Shown: positions 19,918 to 32,092, numbered from the stretch's first letter. The stretch: 64,000 nucleotides of DNA from Streptomyces sp. XD-27 (GCF_030553055.1 NZ_CP130713.1:1674001-1738000), one strand, 5' to 3'. Program-made: numbers and translations. The notes: generated by a model not told the origin, from the letters alone.

Positions 19918-20694
19918 TTACTGGTCCCGGAACCGGACGATCTTGACGAACTCGTCGGCGTCCAGCGCCGCGCCGCCGACCAGCGCGCCGTCCACGTCCG
20001 GCTGCGCCATGATCGCCGCGACGTTCCCGGCCTTCACCGAGCCGCCGTACTGGATGCGGACCTTGTCGGCCAGCTCCTGGCTGTACAGCTCGGCCAGCCG
20101 GCCGCGGATCGCACCGCAGACCTCCTGGGCGTCCTCGGGCGTGGCGACCTCGCCGGTGCCGATGGCCCAGACCGGCTCGTAGGCGATCACGATCGTCTCG
20201 GCCTGCTCGGCCGGGATGTCCTTCAGAGCGCCGTCGACCTGCGCGAGGGTGTGCGCGACCTGGTTGCCGGCCTTGCGGACGTCCAGGCCCTCGCCGACAC
20301 ACAGGATCGGGGTGAGGCCGTGCCGGTACGCGGCCTTCACCTTGGCGTTGCACAGCTCGTCGGTCTCGGCGTGGTACTGCCGCCGCTCGGAGTGCCCGAT
20401 GGCGACGTAGGCACACTTCAGCTTGGCGAGCATCGGGCCGGAGACCTCGCCGGTGTACGCCCCGGAGTCCTGCGCCGAGAGGTCCTGGGCACCGTACTTG
20501 ATCTTCAACTTGTCGCCCTCGACCAGCGTCTGCACCGAGCGCAGGTCGGTGAAGGGCGGCAGGACCGCGACCTCGACGGCCTCGTAGTCCTTGTCGGCGA
20601 GCGCGAAGGCGAGCTTCTGGACGTGCGCGATGGCCTCGAGGTGGTTGAGGTTCATCTTCCAGTTGCCCGCCATCAGCGGGATGCGGTCACTCAC
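19918..20694 (-). CDS. tpiA: Triosephosphate isomerase
   Basis: Interconverts dihydroxyacetone phosphate and glyceraldehyde-3-phosphate. The 258-residue product has [11 protein letters not shown] with the substrate lysine, the catalytic histidine in VAIGHSERR, and the catalytic glutamate in [12 protein letters not shown]. The GTG at 20694 lies 5 bases after the pgk stop, so the genes are in one operon. Confidence 0.97.
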   Translation of the reverse strand: MSDRIPLMAGNWKMNLNHLEAIAHVQKLAFALADKDYEAVEVAVLPPFTDLRSVQTLVEGDKLKIKYGAQDLSAQDSGAYTGEVSGPMLAKLKCAYVAIGHSERRQYHAETDELCNAKVKAAYRHGLTPILCVGEGLDVRKAGNQVAHTLAQVDGALKDIPAEQAETIVIAYEPVWAIGTGEVATPEDAQEVCGAIRGRLAELYSQELADKVRIQYGGSVKAGNVAAIMAQPDVDGALVGGAALDADEFVKIVRFRDQ

Positions 20695-20699
20695 TGTGT

Positions 20700-21902
20700 T
20701 CAGTCCTCCAGTGCGGCGAGGCCGGGGAGGGTCTTGCCCTCAAGGTATTCGAGGCTGGCCCCGCCACCGGTCGAAATGTGGCCGAAAGCGGTCTCGTCGA
20801 AGCCGAGCGTGCGGACGGCCGCGGCCGAGTCGCCACCGCCGACGACGGTGAAGGCGTCGGTGTCGAGGAGCGCCCGGGCGATGGCGGTCGTGCCACCGGC
20901 GTAGTCCGGGTGCTCGAAGACACCGAGCGGTCCGTTCCAGAAGACGGTCGCGGCGTCGGCGAGCTTGGACGCGTACAGCTCGCGGGTCTTCGGGCCGATG
21001 TCCAGGCCCTCCTTGTCGGAGGGGATCTTGTCGGCGTCGACGGTGACGAAGTCCGCGGGGGCCTTCGTCTTCAGGTCCGGGAAGTCGGCCGAGGCCAGGA
21101 TGTCGACCGGCAGGACCAGCTCGACGCCGTTCCGCTCGGCCCGCTCCATGTACTCGGTGACGGCCGGGATCTGGTCCTCCTGAAGGAGGGAGATGCCGAC
21201 CTCGTAGCCCTTGGCCTTGAGGAAGGTGTACGCCATGCCGCCGCCGATCAGCAGGCGGTCGGCCTTGCCGAGCAGCTCGTCGATGACGGCGAGCTTGTCG
21301 GAGACCTTGGCGCCGCCGAGCACGACCACGTACGGGCGCTTGACGTCCTCGGTGAGCTTCTTCAGGACGCCGACCTCGGTGGCGATCAGGTCGCCCGCGG
21401 CGTGCGGCAGCCGGGCCGGGAGGTCGTAGACCGAGGCGTGCTTGCGGTGCACGGCGCCGAAGCCGTCGCCGACGTACACGTCCGCGAGCGCGGCGAGCTG
21501 GTCGGCGAAGGCGGCCCGCTCGGCGTCGTCCTTGCTGGTCTCGCCGGCGTTGAAGCGGAGGTTCTCCAGCAGCGTGACCTCGCCGTCGCCGAGAGCGGCG
21601 ACGGTGGCCTTCGCGCTGTCCCCCACGGTGTCGGTCGCGAAGGCGACCGGCTTGCCGAGGATCTCACCGAGCCGCTTGGCGACCGGCTGAAGCGAGAACT
21701 GCGGGTCCGGGGCGCCCTTGGGACGGCCCAGGTGGGAGGCGACGATCACCTTGGCACCGGCCTCGGCCAGCTTGGCGATGGTCGGCGCGACGGCCCGGAT
21801 CCGGCCGTCGTCGGTGATGGTGTCGCCGTCGAGCGGGACGTTGAGGTCGGCGCGGACGAAGACCCGCTTACCGGCGACCTCGAGGTCGGCGATCGTCTTC
21901 AT
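20700..21902 (-). CDS. pgk: Phosphoglycerate kinase
   Basis: Makes ATP from 1,3-bisphosphoglycerate. The 400-residue product has the family motif [14 protein letters not shown], the substrate-binding [28 protein letters not shown] and the C-terminal nucleotide site [12 protein letters not shown]. It lies between gap and tpiA on the minus strand. Confidence 0.97.
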   Translation of the reverse strand: MKTIADLEVAGKRVFVRADLNVPLDGDTITDDGRIRAVAPTIAKLAEAGAKVIVASHLGRPKGAPDPQFSLQPVAKRLGEILGKPVAFATDTVGDSAKATVAALGDGEVTLLENLRFNAGETSKDDAERAAFADQLAALADVYVGDGFGAVHRKHASVYDLPARLPHAAGDLIATEVGVLKKLTEDVKRPYVVVLGGAKVSDKLAVIDELLGKADRLLIGGGMAYTFLKAKGYEVGISLLQEDQIPAVTEYMERAERNGVELVLPVDILASADFPDLKTKAPADFVTVDADKIPSDKEGLDIGPKTRELYASKLADAATVFWNGPLGVFEHPDYAGGTTAIARALLDTDAFTVVGGGDSAAAVRTLGFDETAFGHISTGGGASLEYLEGKTLPGLAALED

Positions 21903-22016
21903 GACTGTGGACTCTCCTTAGAGTCGAGACAAGCAACAGGGCTCGCCTGCGCGTTGTGCGTGCGCTGTGCGAGCCCCGTCGCTCACATCGAATTGCCGCT
22001 CAGTGCCGGATCAGGC

Positions 22017-23270
<1,254 letters not shown>

Positions 23271-24260
23271 TCAGCCGACCATGCCCTCGGCCATCTCCTC
23301 GGTCAGGCTGGATTCCGTACCGGGGATCCCGAGGTCCTGTGCGCGCTTGTCGGCCATGGCCAGCAGCCGGCGGATACGGCCCGCGACGGCGTCCTTGGTC
23401 AGCGGCGGGTCGGCGAGCGCCCCCAGCTCCTCCAGGGATGCCTGCTTGTGCTCCATACGCAGCCGCCCGGCCGCCGCGAGGTGCTCCGGCACCTCGTCGC
23501 CGAGGATCTCCAGGGCGCGCTGCACCCGCGCGCCCGCGGCGACGGCGGCCCGCGCCGAGCGGCGCAGGTTGGCGTCGTCGAAGTTGGCCAGCCGGTTGGC
23601 GGTGGCCCGCACCTCGCGGCGCATCCGCCGCTCCTCCCAGGCCAGGACCGACTCGTGGGCCCCGAGCCGGGTCAGCAGCGCGCCGATCGCGTCACCGTCG
23701 CGGACGACCACCCGGTCCACGCCGCGCACCTCGCGCGCCTTGGCCGCGATCTGGAGGCGGCGGGCCGCGCCGACCAGCGCGAGGGCGGCCTCGGGGCCCG
23801 GACAGGTGACCTCCAGCGAGGAGGAGCGGCCGGGCTCGGTGAGCGAGCCGTGGGCGAGGAAGGCGCCGCGCCAGGCGGCCTCGGCGTCGCAGGTGGCGCC
23901 GGAGACGACCTGCGGGGGCAGGCCGCGGATGGGACGGCCGCGGCCGTCGACCAGGCCGGTCTGGCGGGCCAGCTGGTCACCGCCGGCGACCACCCGGACC
24001 ACGTACCGGCTGCCGCGGCGCAGCCCGCCCGGGGCCATCACCACCAGGTCGGAGGCGTGCCCGAAGATCTCCAGGATGTCCTTGCGCAGCCGCCGGGCGG
24101 CGATGCCGGTGTCCAGTTCGGCCTCGATCACGATGCGTCCGCTGACCAGGTGCAGGCCACCCGCGAACCTCAGGATCGCCGAGACTTCCGCCTTCCGGCA
24201 GCACGTCCGGGTGACGGGAAGCCGGGAGATTTCGTCCTTCACCGCTGGCGTCATCGCCAT
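23271..24260 (-). CDS. whiA: Sporulation regulator WhiA
   Basis: WhiA activates early sporulation-septation genes in Streptomyces together with WhiB. The 329-residue product has the degenerate LAGLIDADG homing-endonuclease fold in the N-terminal two thirds and a C-terminal helix-turn-helix ([27 protein letters not shown]). The N-terminus [37 protein letters not shown] is family-typical. Its start overlaps the end of yvcK by 10 bases. Confidence 0.96.
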   Translation of the reverse strand: MAMTPAVKDEISRLPVTRTCCRKAEVSAILRFAGGLHLVSGRIVIEAELDTGIAARRLRKDILEIFGHASDLVVMAPGGLRRGSRYVVRVVAGGDQLARQTGLVDGRGRPIRGLPPQVVSGATCDAEAAWRGAFLAHGSLTEPGRSSSLEVTCPGPEAALALVGAARRLQIAAKAREVRGVDRVVVRDGDAIGALLTRLGAHESVLAWEERRMRREVRATANRLANFDDANLRRSARAAVAAGARVQRALEILGDEVPEHLAAAGRLRMEHKQASLEELGALADPPLTKDAVAGRIRRLLAMADKRAQDLGIPGTESSLTEEMAEGMVG

Positions 24261-25278
24261 GGGCCGATCCTTCCATGCATCCGAAAAATACGGTCGTACG
24301 CGGCGGCCAGCAGCTCCGGGTCGTGCCGGGGAGCCCCGTCGGGCGCAGCCACAGGGGCCAGCTCGACCGTGCCGCCCAACCGCTCGGCGGCGTCACACAG
24401 GCTGCTCTGGTCGGGCACCGCTGCGGCGTCGGCCAGCACCACGTCGAAGGCGAGTTTAGGGGCGTGTCGGGCCAAAACCTCCAAATGACGCTGCGGGGAG
24501 AAGCCTTCGGTTTCACCGGGCTGGGGGGCGAGGTTCAGCGACAGGACACGCCGGGCCTTGGTCTCGACGAGCGCGTCGAGCAGCTCGGGGACCAGCAGGT
24601 GCGGGATGACCGAGGAGAACCAGGAGCCCGGGCCGAGCACCACCCAGTCGGCGTCGAGCACCGCGGCGACGGCCTCGGGCACGGCGGGCGGGTCCTCCGG
24701 GACCACGTGCACGGACTGCACCTCGCCCGGGGTCAGCGCCACGGTGGCCTGGCCGCGGACGGTGGAGATCTCGTCGGGGCGGTCCGGGTCGTGCCCCCGT
24801 ACGAGCGCCTGGAGCTCCAGCGGGACCGCGGACATGGGCAGCACCCGGCCGTGCGCCCCCAGGAGCCTGCCGACCCACTCCAGCGCCTTGACGGGATCGC
24901 CCAGCTGCTCCCACAGGGCGACGATCAGCAGGTTGCCCACGGCGTGGCCGTGCAGCTCGCCCTCGCTGGCGAAGCGGTGCTGGATGACCCGGGCCCAGGT
25001 CTGGCCCCAGTCGTCGTCGCCGCACAGTGCGGCCAGCGCCTTGCGCAGGTCACCGGGGGCAGGACGCCCAGCTCGTCGCGGAGCCGGCCGCTGGAGCCGC
25101 CGTCGTCGGCCACGGTGACGACGGCGGTGAGGTCTCCGGTGATGCGGCGCAGCGCCGCGAGGGAGGCGGACAGGCCCATGCCGCCGCCGAGCGCGACGAC
25201 CTTGGGCTGGGCACCACGGCCCGAGCGGCCGCCGACCAGCCGCCGCAGACGCCGGGTGCGGAAGGGCGGAAGGCTCAC
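24251..25278 (-). CDS. yvcK: YvcK-type gluconeogenesis factor (CofD-like), frameshifted
   Basis: A CofD-fold protein required in other bacteria for growth on gluconeogenic carbon and for cell-wall shape. The GTG at 25278 overlaps the rapZ stop by 4 bases. The first part reads [20 protein letters not shown] and [22 protein letters not shown]. The frame then breaks near 25053-25059, where the plus strand has CACC-GGGGG. The remainder continues in another frame ([28 protein letters not shown] to RIGPWR). The span is 1028 bases, one short of 343 codons, and one extra C there would restore [15 protein letters not shown] deletion in sequencing is the simplest reading. Confidence 0.85.
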
Positions 25279-26210
25279 TCGCGCCCCATGTCGCGGTGGA
25301 CGACGACGGTCTCCACGCCTTCGGCGGCGAGCCGGGCGGCGAGCCGCTCGGACATCGCGACGCTGCGGTGCTTGCCGCCGGTGCACCCGACGGCGATGGT
25401 CACATAGCGCTTGCCCTCGCGCCGGTATCCCGTGGCGATCAGCTGGAGCAGCTCGGCGTAGCGGTCGAGGAACTCCTTGGCGCCGGGCTGGTTGAAGACG
25501 TAGCCGGACACCTCCTCGTTGAGCCCGGTGAAGGGGCGCAGCTCCGGCACCCAGTGCGGGTTCGGCAGGAAGCGGCAGTCGACCACGAGGTCGGCGTCGA
25601 CCGGCAGGCCGTACTTGTAGCCGAACGACATGACGGTGGCGCGCAGCTCCGGCTCCTCGTCGCCGGCGAACTGGGCGTCCATCTTGGCGCGCAGCTCGTG
25701 CACGTTGAGGCTGGAGGTGTCGATCACCAGGTCGGCGTCGCCGCGCAGCTCGCGCAGCAGGTCGCGCTCGGCGGCGATGCCGTCCACGATCCGCCCGTCG
25801 CCCTGGAGCGGGTGCGGGCGGCGTACGGACTCGAACCGGCGCACCAGCGCGTCGTCGGACGCCTCCAGGAACAGCACACGGCGCTTGACGTGCTTGGCCT
25901 CCAGGTCGGCCAGGGACTCGCGGAGGTTGTCGAAGAACCGGCGGCCGCGCACGTCCACGACGACGGCGATCCGGGCCACGTTCCCCTGCGAGCGGGCGCC
26001 GAGGTCCACCATGGTGGGGATCAGGGCGGGCGGCAGGTTGTCCACGACGAACCAGCCGAGGTCCTCCAGGCACTTGGCGGCGGTGCTGCGGCCCGCCCCG
26101 GACATGCCAGAGATGATCACCAGCTCGGGGATGGCCGAGGTCTCGGCCGTGTCCCCGTTCGTGCCCGTACTCACCTGTGCTCCGTCTCCGTCGGTGTCAT
26201 GCGCGTTCAT
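25275..26210 (-). CDS. rapZ: RNase adapter RapZ / nucleotide-binding protein
   Basis: P-loop protein of the RapZ/YvcJ family, 311 residues. Walker A is [13 protein letters not shown] and the following block is [17 protein letters not shown]. The C-terminal domain has [26 protein letters not shown] and CTGGKHRSV, both characteristic. In E. coli RapZ senses glucosamine-6-phosphate and guides RNase E; the actinobacterial role is unclear. It is coupled to yvcK by a 4-base overlap and lies downstream of uvrC start-side genes in the conserved uvrC-rapZ-yvcK-whiA order. Confidence 0.94.
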   Translation of the reverse strand: MNAHDTDGDGAQVSTGTNGDTAETSAIPELVIISGMSGAGRSTAAKCLEDLGWFVVDNLPPALIPTMVDLGARSQGNVARIAVVVDVRGRRFFDNLRESLADLEAKHVKRRVLFLEASDDALVRRFESVRRPHPLQGDGRIVDGIAAERDLLRELRGDADLVIDTSSLNVHELRAKMDAQFAGDEEPELRATVMSFGYKYGLPVDADLVVDCRFLPNPHWVPELRPFTGLNEEVSGYVFNQPGAKEFLDRYAELLQLIATGYRREGKRYVTIAVGCTGGKHRSVAMSERLAARLAAEGVETVVVHRDMGRE

Positions 26211-26324
26211 CCTGCTGTCCCCCGTGTCAGTGGCGACGCCGCCGCTGCGGCCTCGCCTTCCATAGTCCTACCTCCGCGGGGGTGGTCTGCCCGTCCGCGG
26301 CCCGCCCGCGGGCGGCGTCCCATG

Positions 26325-28313
26325 TCAGCCCTCTTCTCCGTCGAGAATCTCGCCGGTGGCGGTGTTGACCGCCGGGGCGGCCGGAGCCGCCTGCGCCAGG
26401 GCCGCGGCGACGGTCTCGGCCGTCTTGCGGCCGATGCCGGGGACCTGGCAGATCTCGTCGACGGTGGCCGCGCGCAGCCGCTTGACCGAGCCGAAGTGCT
26501 TCAGCAGCGCCTGGCGGCGGGTGCCGCCCAGGCCCGGCACCGCGTCGAGCGGGCCGGCCTTCATGGTCTTGGCGCGCTTGCTGCGCTGGTAGGTGATGGC
26601 GAACCGGTGGGCCTCGTCGCGGACCCGCTGGAGGAGGTAGAGCCCCTCGCTGCTGCGGGGCAGCACCACGGGGTCGTGCTCGCCGGGCAGCCAGACCTCT
26701 TCGAGGCGCTTGGCCAGGCCGCAGACGGCGACGTCGTCGACGCCGAGCTCCTCCAGAGCCTTCTTGGCGGCGGCGACCTGCGGCGCGCCGCCGTCGACGA
26801 CGACCAGCTGGGGCGGGTAGGCGAACTTCTTCGGCCTGCCGTCCTCGCCGATGGGCCCGCCGTTCGCCTCGGTGACGTCGGTGGCGTCTTCCTCCTGCCA
26901 CTCCCCCGTCTTCTGCTTCTCCTGGAGATACCGGCGGAAGCGGCGGCTGACGACCTCGTGCATGGAGCGGACGTCGTCCTGCCCTGCGAAGCTCTTGACC
27001 TGGAAGCGGCGGTACTCGCTCTTGCGCGCCAGGCCGTCCTCGAAGACGACCATGGAGGCCACGACGTCGTCGCCCTGGAAGTGCGAGATGTCGAAGCACT
27101 CGATGCGCAGCGGCGCGGAGTCCAGGTCCAGGGCCTCGGCGATCTCCTCCAGCGCGCGGGAGCGGGTGGTCAGGTCCGAGGCGCGCTTGGTCTTGTGCAG
27201 CACGAGCGCCTGCTGGGCGTTCCGCTGCACCGTCGCCATCAGGTCCTTCTTGTCGCCGCGCTGCGGTATCCGCAGGTCGACGCGGGCGCCGCGGCGCTCG
27301 GTGAGCCACTGGGCGACCGGTGCGACGGGGTCCGGCAGGGCGGGCACCAGGACCTCCTTGGGCACGGCGTCGCCCTTCTCCTCGCCGTAGAGCTGCTGGA
27401 GGGCGTGTTCGACCAGGCCCGCGGTGTCCACGGCCTCGACCTTGTCGGTGACCCAGCCGCGCTGGCCGCGGACCCGGCCGCCGCGCACGTGGAAGATCTG
27501 GACCGCGGCTTCGAGCTCGTCCTCGGCGACGGCGATCAGGTCGGCGTCGGTGGCGTCGGCGAGGACGACGGCGTTCTTCTCCATGGCGCGCCTGAGCGCC
27601 TCGATGTCGTCGCGCAGCCGGGCCGCCCGCTCGTACTCCATCTCCTCGGCGGCCTGGTGCATCTCCTGTTCGAGGCGGCGCAGGTAGGTGCCGGTGCGGC
27701 CGGCCATGAAGTCGCAGAACTCCTCGGCGAGTTCGCGGTGCTCTTCGGCGGTGACCCGGCCGACGCACGGGGCGGAGCACTTGCCGATGTAGCCGAGGAG
27801 GCAGGGCCGGCCGATCTGGTGGGAACGCTTGAAGACCCCGGCGGAGCAGGTCCGTACGGGGAAGACCCGCAGCATGAGGTCGACGGTCTCGCGGATGGCC
27901 CAGGCGTGGGCGTACGGGCCGAAGTAGCGCACGCCCTTCTTCTTGGGGCCGCGCATCACCTGGACGCGGGGGAACTCCTCGCCCATGGTGACCGCCAGGG
28001 ACGGATAGCTTTTGTCGTCCCGGTACTTGACGTTGAACCGGGGGTCGAACTCCTTGATCCAGGAGTACTCGAGCTGCAGCGCCTCGACCTCGGTGGAGAC
28101 CACGGTCCACTCCACGGACGCCGCGGTGGTGACCATGGTGCGGGTGCGCGGGTGGAGGTTCGCCAGGTCCTGGAAGTACGAGGAGAGCCGCTGGCGCAGG
28201 CTCTTCGCCTTTCCGACGTAGATCACCCGGCCGTGCTCGTCCCGGAACCTGTAGACCCCCGGCGAGTCGGGGATCTGTCCCGGCTTGGGTCGGTAGCTGC
28301 TGGGGTCGGCCAT
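26325..28313 (-). CDS. uvrC: Excinuclease ABC subunit UvrC
   Basis: Makes the two incisions in nucleotide excision repair. The 662-residue product has an N-terminal GIY-YIG nuclease domain ([21 protein letters not shown]), a UVR motif ([20 protein letters not shown]), the RNase-H-like endonuclease domain ([26 protein letters not shown]) and a C-terminal helix-hairpin-helix pair. The ATG at 28313 is favoured because a damage-type promoter -10 ends 7 bases upstream, implying a leaderless mRNA; a GTG two codons earlier is possible. Confidence 0.96.
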   Translation of the reverse strand: MADPSSYRPKPGQIPDSPGVYRFRDEHGRVIYVGKAKSLRQRLSSYFQDLANLHPRTRTMVTTAASVEWTVVSTEVEALQLEYSWIKEFDPRFNVKYRDDKSYPSLAVTMGEEFPRVQVMRGPKKKGVRYFGPYAHAWAIRETVDLMLRVFPVRTCSAGVFKRSHQIGRPCLLGYIGKCSAPCVGRVTAEEHRELAEEFCDFMAGRTGTYLRRLEQEMHQAAEEMEYERAARLRDDIEALRRAMEKNAVVLADATDADLIAVAEDELEAAVQIFHVRGGRVRGQRGWVTDKVEAVDTAGLVEHALQQLYGEEKGDAVPKEVLVPALPDPVAPVAQWLTERRGARVDLRIPQRGDKKDLMATVQRNAQQALVLHKTKRASDLTTRSRALEEIAEALDLDSAPLRIECFDISHFQGDDVVASMVVFEDGLARKSEYRRFQVKSFAGQDDVRSMHEVVSRRFRRYLQEKQKTGEWQEEDATDVTEANGGPIGEDGRPKKFAYPPQLVVVDGGAPQVAAAKKALEELGVDDVAVCGLAKRLEEVWLPGEHDPVVLPRSSEGLYLLQRVRDEAHRFAITYQRSKRAKTMKAGPLDAVPGLGGTRRQALLKHFGSVKRLRAATVDEICQVPGIGRKTAETVAAALAQAAPAAPAVNTATGEILDGEEG

Positions 28314-28320
28314 GGTCACC

Positions 28321-28343
28321 ACCCTACTGGCGGACAGTGACAA
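28321..28343 (-). promoter_or_regulatory. PafBC-type DNA-damage promoter of uvrC
   Basis: Minus strand TTGTCACTG, 8 bases, TAGGGT. It differs from the TTGTCAGTG-N8-TAnnnT consensus at one base. The -10 ends 7 bases before the uvrC ATG. Confidence 0.65.
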
Positions 28344-28483
28344 CGCGGTCCCGCAGACGACGCGGTCCCGCGGCGGCGGCCGGGCCGTCCGGCTCCGGTG
28401 GGGATTCCCCCTCCGGGGCCGGACGGCCGCGGCTGCTCTCCTGGTGCCTGCCGGCGGGCTTCCTCTTTTACAGAGTCCCGCGT

Positions 28484-29350
28484 TTACAGAGTCCCGCGGC
28501 GGCGGGTGCGCAGGGCCGCGGCCCCGCACAGGCCCAGCGCGACGATCGCGCCGGCGCCGGCGACGGTGGACGTGGCGGTGAGCAGCCCGTCGCCGCTGCC
28601 GCCGGCCGCCTGCTGCTCCTGCTCCTGCTTCGGCTGCGGGCCGTATCCGCCGGCCTTGCCCTTCTTGGCGTACGCCGACCCGGGCAGCTTGTCCCCGTAC
28701 GCCGTGTGGACCCGCTTCTGGTAGGCGCGGACCGTGGTGCCGTCCGAGCCGATCGCGCGCGTGGCGTCGGCGTCGAGCGGCAGGACGCGGTCGCCCCGCT
28801 GGACGTACCAGGCGTCGATCTGCGGCTCGCGGAAGACGGTGCCGCCCTTGAGCTTCTTCGCGCCCTTGGCGGCGTACCGGGTCTCGTCGTCGCCGGTCGC
28901 GATGTTCACGACCTGCCAGGACCCGCCCTGGCGTACGGTCCACACCGACGCCGCCTGGCCGTCCGAGGAGACGGCCTTGCTGGCGAGGAATTCCAGTTCG
29001 GCGACGGGCGTGCGCAGCGCGTCGCGGGCCGCCGGGTCGGCTGCCACGAACGCGGCGGAGAGGATGTAGACGGGCACGGTGGCGCCCTCGATGCGCGGGG
29101 CGGCCGTCCGCTTGGCGCCGGCCTTTCCGTCCCCCTTGGCGGCCGCTCCGTCCCGCGTGAAGAAGCGGGAGAGGGTGTCGAGCGTGGCGGGGGCGGTCGC
29201 GGCGTCGCGGGCGGCGCTGACCGCCGTCGCGGCGGGCGCCTCGGGGGCCACCGGGGCCGGATCGGCCTGGGCCGCGGGCGCGGCGACTCCGACGAGGGCG
29301 GCGACGAGCGCGCCACCGGCGAGGGCGCGGGTTGCGTTGACGAAGGTCAC
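28484..29350 (-). CDS. Secreted, membrane-anchored protein of unknown function (protease partner)
   Basis: A 288-residue protein with an N-terminal signal peptide ([21 protein letters not shown]). An extracellular domain of about 200 residues follows, with recognisable alternating beta-like segments ([47 protein letters not shown]). A Gly/Gln-rich spacer leads to a single C-terminal membrane helix and the basic tail RTRRRG. The tail looks like a cell-surface anchor but no LPxTG motif is present. The ATG lies 4 bases after the stop of the papain-like protease gene, so the two are one unit. No family is recognised; a substrate, inhibitor or docking partner of the protease is a guess. Confidence 0.75.
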   Translation of the reverse strand: MTFVNATRALAGGALVAALVGVAAPAAQADPAPVAPEAPAATAVSAARDAATAPATLDTLSRFFTRDGAAAKGDGKAGAKRTAAPRIEGATVPVYILSAAFVAADPAARDALRTPVAELEFLASKAVSSDGQAASVWTVRQGGSWQVVNIATGDDETRYAAKGAKKLKGGTVFREPQIDAWYVQRGDRVLPLDADATRAIGSDGTTVRAYQKRVHTAYGDKLPGSAYAKKGKAGGYGPQPKQEQEQQAAGGSGDGLLTATSTVAGAGAIVALGLCGAAALRTRRRGTL

Positions 29351-29354
29351 GGTG

Positions 29355-30005
29355 TCACGCCCCGATCCGGTAGAGCGAGTGGGTCCAGGAGAACTGGTTG
29401 TTGTTCACGTACCAGCTGTGAGAGGCCCAGTTGTAGCGGTTGCTGGACGGCCACGGGTCACCCCAGTACACCAGGCTGTTCTCGTCGTCGTAGCCGTACA
29501 CGACGTGCATGTGCCCACCTCCCGACGACCACTGGATACGGGTCTCGATCGGACGGTCCGCGTCGATCTCGCTCACGACGGTGGAGTAGCGCAGCCATCC
29601 GTTCACGTAGGAGCCGGGGGATATACCGGCCCATCTCAGCCCGGTCTGCACATTACCGAGAGTCGCCTGCCAGTTGGGGCAGTCGTAGCCCTGGGCGCGG
29701 TCGAACGCGGCGTTGCAGAACTGGTTCTGGCTGTAGTTGCGGCCGTACCAGGTGGCGATGGTGTTGCCCGACGCGGCCCAGCACCAGTTGGTCTTCTGCT
29801 GCGCCTGCATGGTGATGTCGAGCTGGTTGTAGTAGAGGTCCTCCGCGGCGACGGCCTTGGTGTCCTTGGTGCCGCTGCCGGGCGCGTGTGCCGCGCTCGC
29901 GGTCGCCGTGGGCAGCGCGAGCAGCGCGGCGGCGGCCAGCGCGGCGACGGACAGCCGTCTGCCGCGCCTTCCGCGTATACGCGATGCATGGGAAACGAGA
30001 GACAT
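29355..30005 (-). CDS. Secreted papain-like cysteine protease
   Basis: A 216-residue exported protein starting at the ATG at 30005, preceded by GGGAGGAA. The signal peptide is RRLSVAALAAAALLALPTATASA. The mature domain has the C39/papain-like catalytic set: cysteine in TNWCWAASGNTI, histidine in GGGHMHVVYGYDD and aspartate in VYWGDPWP. Four cysteines could form disulfides. A longer open frame upstream reads through the G-rich repeats and is not believed. It is in operon with the anchored protein 4 bases downstream. Confidence 0.85.
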   Translation of the reverse strand: MSLVSHASRIRGRRGRRLSVAALAAAALLALPTATASAAHAPGSGTKDTKAVAAEDLYYNQLDITMQAQQKTNWCWAASGNTIATWYGRNYSQNQFCNAAFDRAQGYDCPNWQATLGNVQTGLRWAGISPGSYVNGWLRYSTVVSEIDADRPIETRIQWSSGGGHMHVVYGYDDENSLVYWGDPWPSSNRYNWASHSWYVNNNQFSWTHSLYRIGA

Positions 30006-30057
30006 GGACGTTCCTCCCGAATGAGCCGATGGATGAGGGGGGTGTGGGGTGGGGGGT

Positions 30058-30143
30058 GTCGGCGTGGGGAGGCCGACGTGGGGGGGGTGCCGGCGCGGGA
30101 GGCCGACGTGGGGTGTCGGCGCCAAGAGGCCGGCGTGGGGGGT
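30058..30143. repeat. G-rich tandem repeats in the protease leader
   Basis: Three imperfect copies of a 26-31-base unit (30058-30088, 30089-30114, 30115-30143), each with a GYCGGC half and a GGCCGRC-GTGGGG half, preceded by more G-runs from 30036. They fill the leader between the protease start (30005) and its likely promoter. The plus strand carries many G4 runs, so G-quadruplex formation is possible. The remainder of the 337-base divergent gap 30006-30342 shows no gene. Confidence 0.7.
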
Positions 30144-30342
30144 GAGGAGCGCGTCCGGACGCTGGTCTGGAGCATCAGGTGTTGTTCGAATCCGGTCAAC
30201 ACGCTTCAATGCGAGGTGACATCGCGATGTGAACGATCCGGACCGGATGTGAACGACGCGTGCCCTTGAACGCTGGAACATGGCGTTCTTGAGGACGTGG
30301 TGCTCTGCGTCCGATCGTGAATGTTCACAGAGGAGTTCGCTG

Positions 30343-31287
30343 ATGGCGCAGACCACCGCTCACGCGGACGCGGCCGAAGCGGAACTGGCGAAAGCCCTGC
30401 GCACCGGCCCGTTCCATCTCGCCCTGCGGGCGGCGCTGGCCGCCCGCGGCCTGGCCCTGCACCGGGTGCAGCACCGGCTCGCCCAGCGCGGCATCAAGGT
30501 CGGGGTCACCAGCCTCAGTTACTGGCAGCAGGGCGCGCGGCGGCCGCAGCGGGCCGAGTCGCTCCGGGCGGTACGGGCCCTGGAGGACGTACTGGAACTG
30601 CCCGCCCAGGCGCTGACCCGGCTGCTCGATCCCGGCTTCCGCCCCCAGGCGGAACGCCCCGCCGCGCGCACGTACCGCACGCTGCTGGAGCACTCCGGCG
30701 CCTTGGAGGGCATACTCGCCGAGCTGGAGGCACCGGCCGACGGCGGGCTGCACACCGTCTGCCAGATGGAGCGGGTGTGCATCGGCCCGCGCCGGGAGCT
30801 CCAGGGGCGCGACTCCCAGCACGTCGTCCGCGCGCACCGGGACGGCGTCGACCGCTACATCGCCATCCACCACGGGGAGGTCGGCGGCGACCCCTCCCAG
30901 GTCGCGGTCCGGGCCTGGGAGAACTGCCGCCTGGGGCGGGTTCGCTGGGACATGGCCGCCAACCTGGTCGTCGCGGAGCTGCTGTTCGACGCGCGGCTGC
31001 GTGCTGGGGACACGTACCTCTTCAGTTACGGCTTCGAGGACGGCACCGGCGGCCAGAGCACGGAGTACGAGCGGGGCTTCCCCTTCGCGAGCGGGCAGTA
31101 CGTGCTCCAGGTGCGGTTCGACGCGGCAGCACTGCCCGTACGCTGTCGCCGCTTCGCGCGCGCCTCGGCGGGCGCCCCGCGCGGCGGGCAGCGGGAACTG
31201 ACGCTGAGCGGCCAGCACCGGGTGGTGCACGTGGCCGAGCACGATGTGCGGCCGGGAATCCTGGGGATCGCCTGGGACTGGAACTGA
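30343..31287 (+). CDS. Putative HTH transcriptional regulator
   Basis: A 314-residue cytoplasmic protein starting at the ATG at 30343, with AGAGGAG at good spacing. Residues about 25-80 look like an XRE-type helix-turn-helix (VQHRLAQRGIKVGVTSLSYWQQGARRPQRAESLRAVRALEDVL). The rest is a beta-rich domain of unknown type (VRWDMAANLVVAELLFDARLRAGDTYLFSYGFEDG). It is divergent from the protease operon and separated from it by the G-rich repeats, so it may regulate that operon. Confidence 0.75.
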   Translation: MAQTTAHADAAEAELAKALRTGPFHLALRAALAARGLALHRVQHRLAQRGIKVGVTSLSYWQQGARRPQRAESLRAVRALEDVLELPAQALTRLLDPGFRPQAERPAARTYRTLLEHSGALEGILAELEAPADGGLHTVCQMERVCIGPRRELQGRDSQHVVRAHRDGVDRYIAIHHGEVGGDPSQVAVRAWENCRLGRVRWDMAANLVVAELLFDARLRAGDTYLFSYGFEDGTGGQSTEYERGFPFASGQYVLQVRFDAAALPVRCRRFARASAGAPRGGQRELTLSGQHRVVHVAEHDVRPGILGIAWDWN

Positions 31288-31433
31288 GCGCGCGGAGCGG
31301 CGGGTACGGGGGCCGGGGCCCCGCCGGCACCGGCCGGGCGCCGGGGCGCCCGTACCGTCACGCCACGGCTGCCCGCGTCCAGCCCTCCGAGGTCATGCCG
31401 CCGGCCCCGGTGCGCTGCGGCGGTCGGCGGCGG

Positions 31434-31859
31434 TCAGGCCTCCGGGCCGACGATCAACCTGCCGCCCTCGGTGCGCACGGGCACGGCCGGCAGTGGCGCC
31501 ACCGCCGGCCCCGTCAGCACCTTGCCGGTCCGCGCGTCGAACTCGCTGCCGTGGCAGGCGCACTTGATCCGCTCGTCCTCCACCGAGCTCACCACGCACC
31601 CGGCGTGCGTGCAGACCGCCCCGAACGCCTTGTACTCGCCCTTGGCGAGCTGCGTGACCACGACCCGGTCCTCGCGGTAGAGCTTGGTCCCGCCCACGGG
31701 GACGTCGCCGGGCGCGCCGAGGTCGATCGGCGCGGTCGGGGTCGGTGGGGCCTTCGGGCCGCCGTCACCGGGGTCGCAGGCGGCGACGCCGAACCCGGCG
31801 GCACCGGCCAGCGCGGCCCCTCGCAGTACTGTTCGGCGGGTGGCGGGCTGGCTGCTCAT
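31434..31859 (-). CDS. Tat-exported Rieske [2Fe-2S] lipoprotein
   Basis: A 141-residue protein from the ATG at 31859. The N-terminus TRRTVLRGAALAGAAGFGVAAC combines a twin-arginine motif with a lipobox ending at the cysteine, so the folded protein is exported and lipid-anchored. The Rieske motifs C-T-H (AVCTHAGC) and C-A-C-H-G-S (CACHGSEFD) are intact, with GPAVAPLPAVPV closing the fold. It is an electron carrier of unknown partner. It is divergent from the sugar kinase across a 233-base gap containing a 14-base palindrome. Confidence 0.9.
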   Translation of the reverse strand: MSSQPATRRTVLRGAALAGAAGFGVAACDPGDGGPKAPPTPTAPIDLGAPGDVPVGGTKLYREDRVVVTQLAKGEYKAFGAVCTHAGCVVSSVEDERIKCACHGSEFDARTGKVLTGPAVAPLPAVPVRTEGGRLIVGPEA

Positions 31860-31939
31860 GGGGACTCCTGTGCGTGGGGCGTGCGTGGCCGACGATACCG
31901 GCACAGAGCGCGCCGTTCGGACGGCGGTGGCCGGGCGTA

Positions 31940-31953
31940 CGCGAACGTTCGCG
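31940..31953. promoter_or_regulatory. Perfect 14-base palindrome in a divergent promoter region
   Basis: CGCGAACGTTCGCG lies between the Rieske gene (start 31859) and the kinase gene (start 32093), with a further half site GCGAACG 14 bases on. It is a candidate operator for an unknown regulator of either gene. Confidence 0.4.
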
Positions 31954-32092
31954 CGAGCACCGACGCGAACGCTTATGCCGCGTGGGGTGATGGGATACGT
32001 TTCGGCGTCGAAGGGGGACGGGCGACGACGATGGTGGATGTGGCCCGGCGCTCCGGGGGGGGGATGAACGACCGACGAAAGGACCGGCCCTC

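Noticed and set aside
30006..30356. N-terminal extension of the protease through the G-rich repeats
   Set aside because: The ATG at 30005 has a strong ribosome site and is followed directly by a signal peptide.
31943..31950. GAACGTTC as a LexA box
   Set aside because: The actinobacterial LexA site has a 4-base spacer between GAAC and GTTC; here there is none.
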